Below, piece by piece: positions 43,677 through 50,742 of a DNA stretch of 50,742 nt. The position numbers and the translations under genes are program-made. This stretch comes from Clostridia bacterium (GTDB lineage: Bacteria; Bacillota; Clostridia; Christensenellales; Aristaeellaceae): contig JAFWSH010000019.1 of NCBI GenBank assembly GCA_017519405.1, positions 1 through 50,742 on the forward strand. Direction: 5' to 3'. Within the stretch, counting starts at the first letter, position 1. Each line of letters opens with the position of its first letter. The notes below the pieces were generated by a model, which saw nothing but the letters and a program-made list of their open reading frames with translations, did not search any database and was not told the DNA's origin.

Positions 43677-44756
43677 TCATTCCGGGAGATCCCCGGCGGC
43701 GTCGGGCTCGGCGGTGACGAAGTAGAGCATGTCCCCCACCAGCCGCTTTTTGTGGTTCCGGTCCCGGGTGTTGACGCGCTTCTCCCCCAGCACCAGCCAG
43801 GCGGAGGAGCCGCCGTCCAGGTTGAAGGCCTGGACAGCCCCCATGTCGTAGGCCAGCTGGGCCATCTCGTTGATTTTGAAGCCGGCGCCGCTCACCTGCT
43901 CGGGGCCCTCCGAGACGATGACCAGATAGCTCAGGGTGTCCATCTGGCACAGCACGCAGCGCTGGGTGGCCTTGTTGCCGCCGCTGTGGCGGATGGCCCA
44001 CCGGTCCAGCTCGTTGTCCTCATAGACCTGCACCAGCTCCCCGTCGATCACCAGCCCCGGCCCGAAGACGAAGCTCTGGAGAATGTGCCCCTCCCAGGGG
44101 GCCAGGTCCTCCACGGCGGCGTGGCGCACAATGTGCAGATCCCCCGCGTCGTCGATGACCAGGGCATCGTAGACCCCGAAGTCCTTCTCCCGCAGCAGCT
44201 TGCCGTTGCGGTAGATAACGCCCCGGGTGACCTTCTCTTCGCTCATGAACCAGTCGGCGTTGAGGGCCAGCACGGCCCTCTCCCGCTTGGCCATGGCGTC
44301 CACCAGGCCGATGGCCTTGGAGGGGAAGGGCCGGTATGTGGTGGTGCGCAGCTGGGAGGGGTCGGCGATGGTGACCCAGGCGAAGAGCACCTTGGTCTTC
44401 CCCAGGGTGCGCGTGTCGATTTTCACGGAGAGGGTGCTGTCCACATAGCCGCCGTTGTCGGGCAGGAAGGCGCCGGGGTGGGGGGCGTAGGGCGTTTTCC
44501 CGTCCAGAGGGAGGGGCTCCGGCGTCAGGTTCTCCAGATACACCGGCTCATAGACGGGCAGGTCCGCCGGGGTATAGCAGCGGGGGACGCCGTCGTCGAA
44601 GGAGGCCGGCGCCGTGTCGGCGGGGACCTCCGCCGGGGCTGCCTCCGGCTCCTCCCCCCGCACGCCGGCCGGGGAAAGGCAGGAGATGGCGGCCAGCAGC
44701 AGGGCCAGGACCAGGGCGCGGAACCGGACCGGGGTGGGGTGCTTCCTCACAGGCAT
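43677..44756 (-). CDS. Secreted phosphodiester glycosidase-like (NAGPA-domain) protein, paralogue
   Basis: 359 residues from the ATG at 44756; a GTG 6 nt downstream has better spacing from GGAGG and is a real alternative. The signal peptide (about 1-33) is followed by an acidic linker (about 35-60) and the NAGPA domain (about 110-350). It aligns with the protein at 42621-43619 along its length: both have the G-G-Y-V-D-S-T-L-S-V segment, V-L-F-x-W, F-V-F-G-P-G-L-V-I-D-G-E-L, G-P-E-Q-V-x-G-A-G-F, and NLDGGSS. Two tandem copies suggest distinct substrates or a heterodimer. The gene follows capA by 30 bp. Confidence 0.85.
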   Translation of the reverse strand: MPVRKHPTPVRFRALVLALLLAAISCLSPAGVRGEEPEAAPAEVPADTAPASFDDGVPRCYTPADLPVYEPVYLENLTPEPLPLDGKTPYAPHPGAFLPDNGGYVDSTLSVKIDTRTLGKTKVLFAWVTIADPSQLRTTTYRPFPSKAIGLVDAMAKRERAVLALNADWFMSEEKVTRGVIYRNGKLLREKDFGVYDALVIDDAGDLHIVRHAAVEDLAPWEGHILQSFVFGPGLVIDGELVQVYEDNELDRWAIRHSGGNKATQRCVLCQMDTLSYLVIVSEGPEQVSGAGFKINEMAQLAYDMGAVQAFNLDGGSSAWLVLGEKRVNTRDRNHKKRLVGDMLYFVTAEPDAAGDLPE

Positions 44757-44786
44757 TCGCCTCCTTCGGGCTGCCGGGGGGCCGGC

Positions 44787-46040
44787 TCAGGGACGGCCGG
44801 TGCTCAGGTTGCCGTCCTCCAGCACATAGACGGTGCCGGTGGTGAGAAAATCCTGGGGCAGGTTGTCAAAGCCGTTGACCCGCTTTTTCGACACCAGCCG
44901 GCCGTAGCAGGCCCGGATCTCCTCCTCCGCCTGCAGCAGCTCCGGCCGGTATTCCCCGTATTTGTGGTGGGTCTTCATGGGCACCACGTGCAGGCTCTCC
45001 AGGGTGGGATTCCCCGCCCCGTCCAGGCGGTAGCGCAGCTGGAAGATGCCGGTGTAGGGGTTCATGTCGGCGATGGTGCCGAAGATGAAGTTGCCGGTGG
45101 AGAACATGATGGGCTTGCCCTGGTAGAAGCACACGGGCTGGAGGACGTGGGGGTGGTGCCCCCAGATCATGTCCGCCCCGGCCTCGATGACCTTTTTGGC
45201 GAAGGTGTACTGGCCCGCGTTGGGCTCGGGGTATTTCTTCTCCCGGCCCCAGTGCAGGCTGACGATCACCAGCTGGCAGCCCTCGTCCCGCAGGCGGGTG
45301 ATCCGGTCCCGGATCCGCTGCAGGTCCGCATTCTGGGGGTAGGACAGGCCCACCATGCCAATCTTGCAGCCCTTCACCGTCCGGGTGGTCACCACGTCCC
45401 ACTCCGGGTGCTCCTTGCGGAACAGGGAGCCGAAATTCTGGATGCCCTGCTCCGCCAGGGCGGCCAGGGATTCCGTATAGCCCTGGGCGCCGTAGTCCAT
45501 GCAGTGGTTGTTGACGGTGTTCACCACCTCCACGCTGCCCTCCGTCAGGGCCCGGGCGAATTCGGGCCGGCCGATCAGGGGGAAGGCGGTCTGCTTGTTG
45601 CGGCCCCGCTCATAGGTGGTCAGCACCACCTCCAGGTTGGCAAAGGAGCAGTCGTCGGCGGACAGGAAGGGCAGGGCGGTGGAGAAGGGCCAGGCGGTGC
45701 CCTGCTCCAGGATCACCTTGGTGAGGGAGAGGGGCGTGTTCCGGGAGCCGTAGGCATCCCCCAGGGAGCAGTCCCCCACAAAGGAGAGCAGCAGGGTGCC
45801 GTTGTCCACGGGCGCCGGCTCCGCCGCCGGGGCAGGGACCTCCTCCAGGGGCGGGATCTCCTCCGGAGCGGCCTCCGGATCGGCTTCCTCCGGGGCGGCT
45901 TCCGGATCGGCGGCCTCAGGGGCGGCGGTGGCCATGCCGGGGTTGGTGATGGTGAGGAAGGAAGTCTCCCCCAGGGCCGGGACAGACAGGCCCAGGGCGA
46001 GGCAGAGCGCAAGGACCAGGCAAAGACGTTTTTTCATCAT
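44787..46040 (-). CDS. CapA/PgsA-family secreted metallophosphatase-like protein
   Basis: 417 residues. Signal peptide (about 1-24), an acidic Ala/Pro/Glu-rich linker (about 40-80), and the CapA domain (about 83-400). The metal-binding motifs of the calcineurin-like fold are GDCSLGD, ANLEVVL, NTVNNHCMDYG, SLHWGREKKYP and GHHPHVLQP. Family members include PgsA/CapA of the poly-gamma-glutamate capsule apparatus and many of unknown role. No capB/capC genes are here, so poly-gamma-glutamate synthesis is not implied. It is the first gene of the operon that continues with two NAGPA proteins, an Lgt-like protein and a PIG-L deacetylase; promoter at 46112-46140. Confidence 0.9.
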   Translation of the reverse strand: MMKKRLCLVLALCLALGLSVPALGETSFLTITNPGMATAAPEAADPEAAPEEADPEAAPEEIPPLEEVPAPAAEPAPVDNGTLLLSFVGDCSLGDAYGSRNTPLSLTKVILEQGTAWPFSTALPFLSADDCSFANLEVVLTTYERGRNKQTAFPLIGRPEFARALTEGSVEVVNTVNNHCMDYGAQGYTESLAALAEQGIQNFGSLFRKEHPEWDVVTTRTVKGCKIGMVGLSYPQNADLQRIRDRITRLRDEGCQLVIVSLHWGREKKYPEPNAGQYTFAKKVIEAGADMIWGHHPHVLQPVCFYQGKPIMFSTGNFIFGTIADMNPYTGIFQLRYRLDGAGNPTLESLHVVPMKTHHKYGEYRPELLQAEEEIRACYGRLVSKKRVNGFDNLPQDFLTTGTVYVLEDGNLSTGRP

Positions 46041-46111
46041 GTTCAGCTGCTCCTCACAAGGCGGCGCGGCTACCCGCGGCCCGCGGATTCAGTCATACAA
46101 AACCAGTGTAC

Positions 46112-46140
46112 AGTATAGATCGAAGCCCCCTGAATGTCAA
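46112..46140 (-). promoter_or_regulatory. Promoter of the capA-NAGPA-NAGPA-lgt-PIG-L operon
   Basis: On the minus strand TTGACA (46140-46135), a 17-bp spacer and TATACT (46117-46112), about 70 bp before the capA ATG. No terminator was seen between the five genes (gaps of 17-57 bp). Confidence 0.87.
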
Positions 46141-46174
46141 GAATGGCGCGGCCGGGCGGGGGGAGCCCGGGGGG

Positions 46175-46199
46175 AGAGAAAAAACGGCCGAAGCCGTTT
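46175..46199 (-). terminator. Intrinsic terminator after the MBL-fold gene
   Basis: On the minus strand AAACGGC-TTCG-GCCGTTT (46199-46182) followed by TTTCTC. The hairpin has a stable UUCG loop and begins inside the stop codon. Confidence 0.9.
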
Positions 46200-47176
46200 C
46201 AGGGGGCAGGGGAGGGCCGGGGGGGCAGCAGGGTCCCCAGGGGGAAGGTGCCGGGTTCCACCCCGGCGGCGTACCAGATGCGGCTGCCGTCGGAGGTCAC
46301 CAGCACGTGGCCGTCCTGGTAGCACAGGAACACGGCGTCGGGGTTGGCTCCGGCCTTCCGGGCCACGGTCCGGGCGCCGCCCCGCTCCACCCCCGGAATC
46401 AGCACCAGCCGGGGGTCCATGAAGCCGTAGGTGCGCACCGGCACCTCGTGGGCCCAGATGCCGTGGTGGGGGAAGAGCAGGATGTCCAGCTGGCGGATCT
46501 GGTCGCCGTAGTACTTTTCCCGGCCGGCCCAGATGTAGTCGCCGGTGACGCCGATGGAGATGTCCCCGTAGCGGATCACCAGGTTCATGGAGTCCATGTT
46601 CCGGTTGCCCCACACCGGGTCCCGCCAGGGGGGACCGAAGCAGAAGATCTCCAGGGGGCCCAGGGTGAGGGAGGTGCCCTCCGTCAGCTGCCGGTAGGTG
46701 CCCACGGGCAGGGGGTCCAGGGGCGGGTGCAGCTTCGGGGAGACGCCGTAGACCACGGTGTGCTCCGTGCCGTATTTCTCCGCCAGGATGTCCACGTTGT
46801 AGCAGTGGTCGTTGTGCCAGTGGGTGACGAAGTGGGCGTCCACGTGGTCGATGCCCGAGGCCTCCAGATAGTCCATCAGCGGGCGGTTGATGTGGCGGGC
46901 GGAGATGTCGTCCAGGGTGTCGGAGCCGCAGTCGATGAGCACCACCAGGTCCCCCACCGTGAGCATCCAGGCGGCGCCGGTCTGGATGTTGATCTGGTGG
47001 AGCCGCAGCAGCTCGTTGAGGGGGGTGACGGCCACCTCAGCCGTGGGGACGGGGGCCTCCGCCGCCTCTCCCCGGGCGGCCGGGAGGGAGGACATCAGCA
47101 GGCAGAGGGCAAGAAAAAAGGCGACCCAGGCGCGGAGCAGCGCCCCTGCGGATTTCCCGGACCTTGCAGCATACAT
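46199..47176 (-). CDS. Secreted metallo-beta-lactamase-fold hydrolase (ComEC-like)
   Basis: 325 residues from the ATG at 47176 (GGGGGGAG before it). A hydrophobic signal segment (about 12-35, AWVAFFLALCLLMSSL) with cleavage near ARGEAAE. The MBL domain (about 60-300) has VTHWHNDHCYN for the HxHxDH metal motif, VTGDYIW and LFPHHG for further ligands. It resembles the extracellular domain of the competence protein ComEC and related phosphodiesterases, but without its membrane channel. It may hydrolyse a phosphodiester or lactone outside the cell; the substrate is unknown. It has its own promoter (47219-47247) and terminator, next to the capA operon. Confidence 0.85.
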   Translation of the reverse strand: MYAARSGKSAGALLRAWVAFFLALCLLMSSLPAARGEAAEAPVPTAEVAVTPLNELLRLHQINIQTGAAWMLTVGDLVVLIDCGSDTLDDISARHINRPLMDYLEASGIDHVDAHFVTHWHNDHCYNVDILAEKYGTEHTVVYGVSPKLHPPLDPLPVGTYRQLTEGTSLTLGPLEIFCFGPPWRDPVWGNRNMDSMNLVIRYGDISIGVTGDYIWAGREKYYGDQIRQLDILLFPHHGIWAHEVPVRTYGFMDPRLVLIPGVERGGARTVARKAGANPDAVFLCYQDGHVLVTSDGSRIWYAAGVEPGTFPLGTLLPPRPSPAP

Positions 47177-47218
47177 GAAAGCTCCCCCCTTCTGACGGAC
47201 GGACAAAACCCTGGGGCC

Positions 47219-47247
47219 AAAATAAACCATCGGGGCGGGTTTGTCAA
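47219..47247 (-). promoter_or_regulatory. Promoter of the MBL-fold gene
   Basis: On the minus strand TTGACA (47247-47242), a 17-bp spacer and TATTTT (47224-47219), 42 bp before the ATG at 47176. It is divergent to the fba promoter. Confidence 0.75.
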
Positions 47248-47290
47248 CCGTCCGGGGCCGCCCCGGGGGACAGAAAGCGCGGTTTCCCCC

Positions 47291-47319
47291 TTTTCAATCC
47301 GGGGTTTGTGTGCTATAAT
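47291..47319 (+). promoter_or_regulatory. Extended -10 promoter of fba
   Basis: TTTTCA (47291-47296), a 17-bp spacer ending in TGC, and TATAAT (47314-47319), 44 bp before the ATG at 47364. Same layout as the lacZ promoter. Confidence 0.8.
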
Positions 47320-47363
47320 CCCCCCGTCAACCATTCCCGGAAAGAGAAAAGGAGGGTTTACTC

Positions 47364-48329
47364 ATGGCCATCGTCACCACCACCGAGATGTTCCGCAAGG
47401 CGTATGAGGGCGGCTATGCCATCGGCGCGTTCAACGTGAACAACATGGAGATCATCCAGGGCATCACCGAGGCCGCCGCGCTGGAGCATGCGCCCCTGAT
47501 CCTGCAGGTGTCCGCCGGCGCCCGCAAGTATGCCAAGCACGTCTACCTGATGCACATGATCTATGCCGCCATCGAGGACACGGATCTGCCCATCGCGGTG
47601 CACCTGGACCACGGCCCCGACTTCGAGACCTGCAAGAGCTGCATCGACGGCGGCTTCTCCTCCGTCATGATCGACAAGAGCGGCCTGCCCTTTGAGGAGA
47701 ACATCCGCATCACCAAGCAGGTGGTGGAGTATGCCCACGACCACGGCGTGGTAGTGGAGGCCGAGCTGGGCACCCTGGCCGGCGTGGAGGACGAGGTGAA
47801 GGTCTCCGCCGAGGATTCCTCCTACACCCATCCCGAGGAAGTGGAAGAGTTCGTGACCCGCACGGGCTGCGACTCCCTGGCCATCGCCATCGGCACCTCC
47901 CACGGCGCCTATAAGTTCACCCCCGCCCAGTGCACCCGCAATGCCGACGGCATCCTGGTGCCCCCGCCCCTGCGCTTCGACGTGCTGGAGGAGGTCTCCC
48001 GCCGTCTGCCCGGCTTCCCCATCGTGCTCCACGGCTCCTCCAGCGTGCCCCAGGAGTATGTGAAGATCATCAACGAGAACGGCGGCAAGATGCCCGACGC
48101 CGTGGGCATCCCCGAGGAGCAGCTGCGCAAGGCGGCCTCCATGGCGGTGTGCAAGATCAACATCGACTCCGACCTGCGTCTGGCCTTCACCGCCGCGGTG
48201 CGCAAGCACTTTGTGGAGCATCCGGACCACTTCGATCCCCGTCAGTACCTCACCGAGGCCCGGGCCAACATCCGCGACGTGGTGCGCCACAAGCTGGTCA
48301 ACGTGCTGGGCTGCAACGGCAAGGCCTGA
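47364..48329 (+). CDS. fba: Class II fructose-bisphosphate aldolase
   Basis: 321 residues. A zinc-dependent glycolytic enzyme that splits fructose 1,6-bisphosphate into dihydroxyacetone phosphate and glyceraldehyde 3-phosphate. Landmarks are AFNVNNMEII, LDHGPD with zinc ligand His83 and catalytic Asp82, EAELGTLAGVEDE, GTSHGAYKF (zinc-binding His) and LHGSSSVP. The longer form of family members of this type (about 320 residues) is common in Clostridia; tagatose-bisphosphate aldolases are similar but the housekeeping setting favours Fba. The ATG follows AAAGGAGG. Single-gene unit between its promoter and a strong terminator. Confidence 0.96.
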   Translation: MAIVTTTEMFRKAYEGGYAIGAFNVNNMEIIQGITEAAALEHAPLILQVSAGARKYAKHVYLMHMIYAAIEDTDLPIAVHLDHGPDFETCKSCIDGGFSSVMIDKSGLPFEENIRITKQVVEYAHDHGVVVEAELGTLAGVEDEVKVSAEDSSYTHPEEVEEFVTRTGCDSLAIAIGTSHGAYKFTPAQCTRNADGILVPPPLRFDVLEEVSRRLPGFPIVLHGSSSVPQEYVKIINENGGKMPDAVGIPEEQLRKAASMAVCKINIDSDLRLAFTAAVRKHFVEHPDHFDPRQYLTEARANIRDVVRHKLVNVLGCNGKA

Positions 48330-48344
48330 TTCATTCCTTCAAAC

Positions 48345-48376
48345 CAAAGGCACGGGAGCGATCCCGTGCTTTTTGT
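48345..48376 (+). terminator. Intrinsic terminator of fba
   Basis: GCACGGGA-GCGA-TCCCGTGC (48350-48369) followed by TTTTTGTT. Confidence 0.93.
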
Positions 48377-48470
48377 TCTTCAGGGAGCGACAGGGAAAGG
48401 CAGGGGAAGGAGCCCGGCGGGCGTGATGCGGCCATTTCCGGCATCCCGCGGGGCAGGCGCGATGTCAGCC

Positions 48471-48499
48471 TTGCGTCAGAACGGGTTTTACGGTATAAT
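48471..48499 (+). promoter_or_regulatory. Promoter of the membrane Xre regulator gene
   Basis: TTGCGT (48471-48476), a 17-bp spacer and TATAAT (48494-48499), 34 bp before the ATG at 48534. Confidence 0.8.
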
Positions 48500-48533
48500 G
48501 CCGGGGAATGCTATGGACAAGGGGGATGTGCAT

Positions 48534-49382
48534 ATGCCGTCATTTGCGGAGCAGCTGGCTGCCGCGCGGAAAGCCGCGGGGCTGACCCAGGAGGAACTGG
48601 CCGGGGCTGTCCATGTGACCCGGACGACCATTTCGTCCTGGGAGCGCGGGCGCACGCAGCCGGACCTGGATTCCCTGCGGCTCCTGTCCCAGACGCTGGG
48701 CTGCGATTTTCTGTCGGTGGGGGCCGATGGACAGGCGGCCGGAGCGGCGGACGAGGGTGCGCCGGGATCGGCTGCTCCCGCGGAGACAGGCACACCAGCC
48801 GAGGGACAGCGGCGTCTCTCCGGACGGACAATGGCGATCCTCTGCGCGGCCGCGGTGCTGGTGATCGGCCTGGTTTGCTTTCTGATCTTCGGGCTCCCGG
48901 CCATCCGGGGGCAGCAGGCGGAAAAACCAAATCTGCCGCCGGCCGCCGCCCTCAACCTGTCGGACCTCACCCCGGAGGAGCCGGAGGTCTTCACGCCGGA
49001 CTGGTTCCGGGGCGGCAACATCCGCATGAAGGGGGAGCCCTGGCTGGACATCCGGACCCAGGTTCTGCTGAATCCGGAGAACCAGACCGAGCCCTTCTGG
49101 CGCTATATCCTGACCTTTGATGAGGTGGCCGGCCATACCTTCCACTTTGACGAGCTGGACTGGTACGCCTTCTGGACGCCGGACAATTGTGAATACCGGT
49201 TCTTCAACGCCGACAGCGGCGCGGTGTGGGAGGACGACGAAGGCCGCAGCTGGGAGTTCATCGGCGGCAATCCGGTGCAGGACATGGTGGGCTACGGATT
49301 CATCATCCGGGGCCACGACGACGCCGGGAACAAGATGACCTTCCGCACGCTGATCGACATGACCCAGGCCCCGCGGGAATGA
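48534..49382 (+). CDS. Membrane-anchored Xre/Cro-type transcription regulator
   Basis: 282 residues from the ATG at 48534, which has AAGGGGGA upstream and lies after the -10 box; the open frame further upstream cannot be translated from this promoter. The helix-turn-helix domain is residues about 5-58 (LAAARKAAGLTQEELAGAV, TRTTISSWERGRTQPDLDSL). A Gly/Ala/Pro linker follows, then one membrane helix (about 100-122) and an extracytoplasmic domain (about 130-282) with many Trp/Phe/Tyr residues that I do not recognise. The layout suggests a one-component sensor that joins an outside signal to DNA binding. It may control the next genes (repeats at 49441-49470), which is inference. Confidence 0.87.
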   Translation: MPSFAEQLAAARKAAGLTQEELAGAVHVTRTTISSWERGRTQPDLDSLRLLSQTLGCDFLSVGADGQAAGAADEGAPGSAAPAETGTPAEGQRRLSGRTMAILCAAAVLVIGLVCFLIFGLPAIRGQQAEKPNLPPAAALNLSDLTPEEPEVFTPDWFRGGNIRMKGEPWLDIRTQVLLNPENQTEPFWRYILTFDEVAGHTFHFDELDWYAFWTPDNCEYRFFNADSGAVWEDDEGRSWEFIGGNPVQDMVGYGFIIRGHDDAGNKMTFRTLIDMTQAPRE

Positions 49383-49395
49383 GCGCGGACCCTTT

Positions 49396-49415
49396 GCCCC
49401 GAAAGGGGCTTTTTT
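49396..49415 (+). terminator. Intrinsic terminator of the Xre-type gene
   Basis: GCCCC-GAAA-GGGGC (49396-49409) followed by TTTTTT. A GNRA-type loop. Confidence 0.9.
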
Positions 49416-49440
49416 GGTGCGGAAGGCCGGAAAAGACGGG

Positions 49441-49470
49441 ATGTGACAAAATGAATCGGGGCATGTGACA
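49441..49470. promoter_or_regulatory. Direct repeats ATGTGACA upstream of a small membrane gene
   Basis: ATGTGACA occurs at 49441-49448 and 49463-49470, 22 bp apart (two helical turns), followed by a TTTGTCGCG half-palindrome. A -10-like TATACT (49503-49508) lies 33 bp downstream with no clear -35. Could be an operator, for the Xre-type protein or another regulator. Confidence 0.4.
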
Positions 49471-49566
49471 CTTTGTCGCGTGCCTTTTGCCGGCTTTTCT
49501 CCTATACTGACAGCAGGAAACCCGCGTGGGCGGGCATGAGGAATACGCTGCGAGGGGAGGAGAACC

Positions 49567-49857
49567 ATGCTCTTGTACCTGGGCTGGATCGCCGCGGCTT
49601 TCATGGCGGGGTTTGCGCTGGCCCGGCAGATGAAACGGCACGGCCGGACCCTGCAGCGGCGCATAAGCTGCCTGCCGGTCTTCCGCGGAAAGACCTACGG
49701 GGAGATCCTCCGCGCGGTGGGAGCGGACCCCCAGACGACGGTCCAACGCACGGACGGGCACACCCTGCGCACATGGTGCGATCCCGGCGGCTACAGCATC
49801 TCGCTGCTGTTTGACGACCGGGACCTGTGCCTGGGGGTGGAGGAGGAACACGGATGA
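49567..49857 (+). CDS. Small membrane-anchored protein of unknown function
   Basis: 96 residues, ATG at 49567 behind GGGGAGGAG. An N-terminal membrane helix (about 3-19, LYLGWIAAAFMAGFALA) and a basic stretch (RQMKRHGRTLQRR) give an N-out/C-in topology by the positive-inside rule. The rest (about 40-94) has GKTYGEILRAVGADPQ, then TLRTWCDPGGYSISLLFDD, reminiscent of small SmpA/BLIP-like folds, but I do not assign a family. Its stop overlaps an ATG of the LRR gene (49854), suggesting that the two are coupled. Confidence 0.7.
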   Translation: MLLYLGWIAAAFMAGFALARQMKRHGRTLQRRISCLPVFRGKTYGEILRAVGADPQTTVQRTDGHTLRTWCDPGGYSISLLFDDRDLCLGVEEEHG

Positions 49858-49889
49858 ACACGCGAACCGGATGTGGAGGATTTGACGGA

Positions 49890-50742
49890 ATGAAGCATTG
49901 GCTTTGCCTGGCTGTACTGATGATCGTGGTGCTGGGATGCGGGATTGCCGCCGCGGAAACCATGGACAGCGGGACCTGCGGAGAAGGCCTGACCTGGGTG
50001 CTGGACAACGCGGGCACGCTGACCATCAGCGGATCCGGATACATGGAAGAATATTCCACCGATTATATTGATGGCGCAGACATCACAACCGCACCCTGGG
50101 GAACAAACGTCACGAACATCGTGTTCGCCGGCAATGTGTATTCCATCGGAGACTTTGCCTTCTGCGGCAATAAAGGCCTGACAAGCGTGACGATTCCGGC
50201 CAGTGTCAATGACGTCTCCTGGAGCGCCTTCTATGGCTGCACCGGCCTGGCCAGTGTAACGATGGAGGAAGGCGTCACGAATATTGATGGCGCGGCTTTC
50301 CTCGGCTGCACCGCCCTGACGCAGGTGACCCTTCCAAAGAGCGTGGAAAGCATTGGCTACGGGGCTTTCGCCGGCTGCAGCAGCCTGATGATCATCACGA
50401 TCCCGGAGGGTGTCACCAGCATTGGCAGCGAGGCTTTCCATTCCTGCAGCGGCCTGACGAGCGTCACGCTCCCGGCGGGCATGACCAGCATTGGCGACTC
50501 TGCCTTTTACGCCTGCAGCGGCCTGACGAGCGTCACAATCCCGGAGGGTGTCACCAGCATTGGCGATTCTGCTTTCCATTCCTGCAGCAGCCTGACGAGC
50601 ATCACGATCCCGGAGGGCGTCACCAGCATTGGCAGCGAGGCTTTCCATTCCTGCAGCGGCCTGACGAGCGTCACGCTCCCGGCGGGCATGACCAGCATTG
50701 GCGACTCTGCCTTTTACGCCTGCAGCGGCCTGACGAGCGTCA
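49890..50742 (+). CDS. BspA-type leucine-rich-repeat surface protein, 5' part (runs off the window)
   Basis: At least 284 residues with no stop before the window end. The signal peptide (about 1-22, MKHWLCLAVLMIVVLGCGIA) may carry a lipobox-like Cys17 but is more likely plain. A short N-terminal domain (about 24-70) leads into BspA/LRR_5 repeats of 23 residues (G-V-T-S-I-G-x-x-A-F-x-x-C-S-x-L-T-S-V-T-I-P-E), about nine so far. Such proteins bind host or matrix partners or shape the surface. The ATG at 49890 has GGAGG 10 nt upstream; an in-frame ATG at 49854, overlapping the preceding stop, is an alternative. Base composition is less GC-rich than the neighbours, so recent acquisition is possible. 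Confidence 0.88.
   Translation, partial: MKHWLCLAVLMIVVLGCGIAAAETMDSGTCGEGLTWVLDNAGTLTISGSGYMEEYSTDYIDGADITTAPWGTNVTNIVFAGNVYSIGDFAFCGNKGLTSVTIPASVNDVSWSAFYGCTGLASVTMEEGVTNIDGAAFLGCTALTQVTLPKSVESIGYGAFAGCSSLMIITIPEGVTSIGSEAFHSCSGLTSVTLPAGMTSIGDSAFYACSGLTSVTIPEGVTSIGDSAFHSCSSLTSITIPEGVTSIGSEAFHSCSGLTSVTLPAGMTSIGDSAFYACSGLTSV
50415..50742 (+). repeat. Near-identical tandem DNA repeats inside the LRR gene
   Basis: The 69-bp units (23 codons) show a higher-order 207-bp period: the block beginning ACCAGCATTGGCAGCGAGG at 50415 recurs at 50622 and matches to the end of the window. Very little divergence suggests recent duplication or frequent recombination. Confidence 0.85.

Noticed and set aside
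44787-46040. CapA protein as evidence of a poly-gamma-glutamate capsule
   Set aside because: No capB, capC or ggt-like genes nearby; CapA-fold proteins have wider roles.
42597-46118. 1173-codon open frame on + across the capA operon
   Set aside because: Shadow of five minus-strand genes; low-complexity composition and no ribosome site or domains.
50390-50742. Regular repeats considered as a CRISPR array
   Set aside because: Units are 69 bp, in frame, and encode LRR repeats; no unique spacers.

Overview
The window is GC-rich (roughly two thirds G+C) and looks like a chromosomal segment of a monoderm Firmicute of class Clostridia, possibly an uncultured gut lineage. The pointers are an ispH-rpsA (S1) gene fusion, an FHA-FtsW/RodA-PBP cluster, a UPF0371 (DUF1846) protein, a PhoP/PhoR-type pair beside a Na/Pi cotransporter, many secreted proteins, and strong GGAGG ribosome sites. 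Sigma-A promoters are clear and often carry an extended -10 (TGCTATAAT). I cannot assign a genus.

Layout. The left edge (1-124) is a chimera: an internal piece of uvrA on + runs straight into the first 18 codons of tuf on -, which suggests a contig-end misjoin or a rearrangement. tRNA-Gly(CCC) and a good promoter lie upstream of tuf. At 536-4144 are a GH2 beta-galactosidase and a degenerate TtcA-like PP-loop protein. At 4248-10490 is a six-gene export operon: MacA-like adaptor, ABC ATPase, MacB-like permease, two further secreted adaptor-like paralogues and an unknown secreted protein between them. At 10544-15790 (-) are a ferredoxin-type aldo/keto reductase, a patatin, a CoA-ligase-like enzyme and a Na/Pi cotransporter; the last is divergent from a PhoP/PhoR-like system across a PHO-box-like sequence. 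glyA and ispH-rpsA follow on +.

From 21538 to 34135 (-) lies a cell-envelope region: Ppx/GppA, FtsB/DivIC-like, an unknown protein, a transpeptidase PBP, FtsW/RodA, FHA, J-domain/TPR, MurA, a secreted PIG-L deacetylase fused to a phosphodiester-glycosidase (NAGPA) domain, UPF0371 and an aminotransferase. At 34339-35924 (+) are an SH3-repeat protein and an intact TtcA-family enzyme. A 13-repeat TPR-like lipoprotein (35975-37900) and a CARDB-like surface protein (38345-40099) follow on -.

The best candidate for an undescribed system is the - strand operon 46040-40267: CapA-like metallophosphatase, two NAGPA-domain proteins, a divergent Lgt-like membrane protein and a PIG-L deacetylase, all from one clear promoter. 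Its PIG-L and NAGPA members are the separate halves of the fused protein at 28989-31298. I infer a secreted pathway that trims or remodels a surface glycopolymer or glycolipid. A secreted metallo-beta-lactamase-fold protein (46199-47176) sits beside it. The window ends with fba, a membrane-anchored Xre regulator, a small membrane protein and the start of a BspA-type leucine-rich-repeat surface protein that runs off the end.
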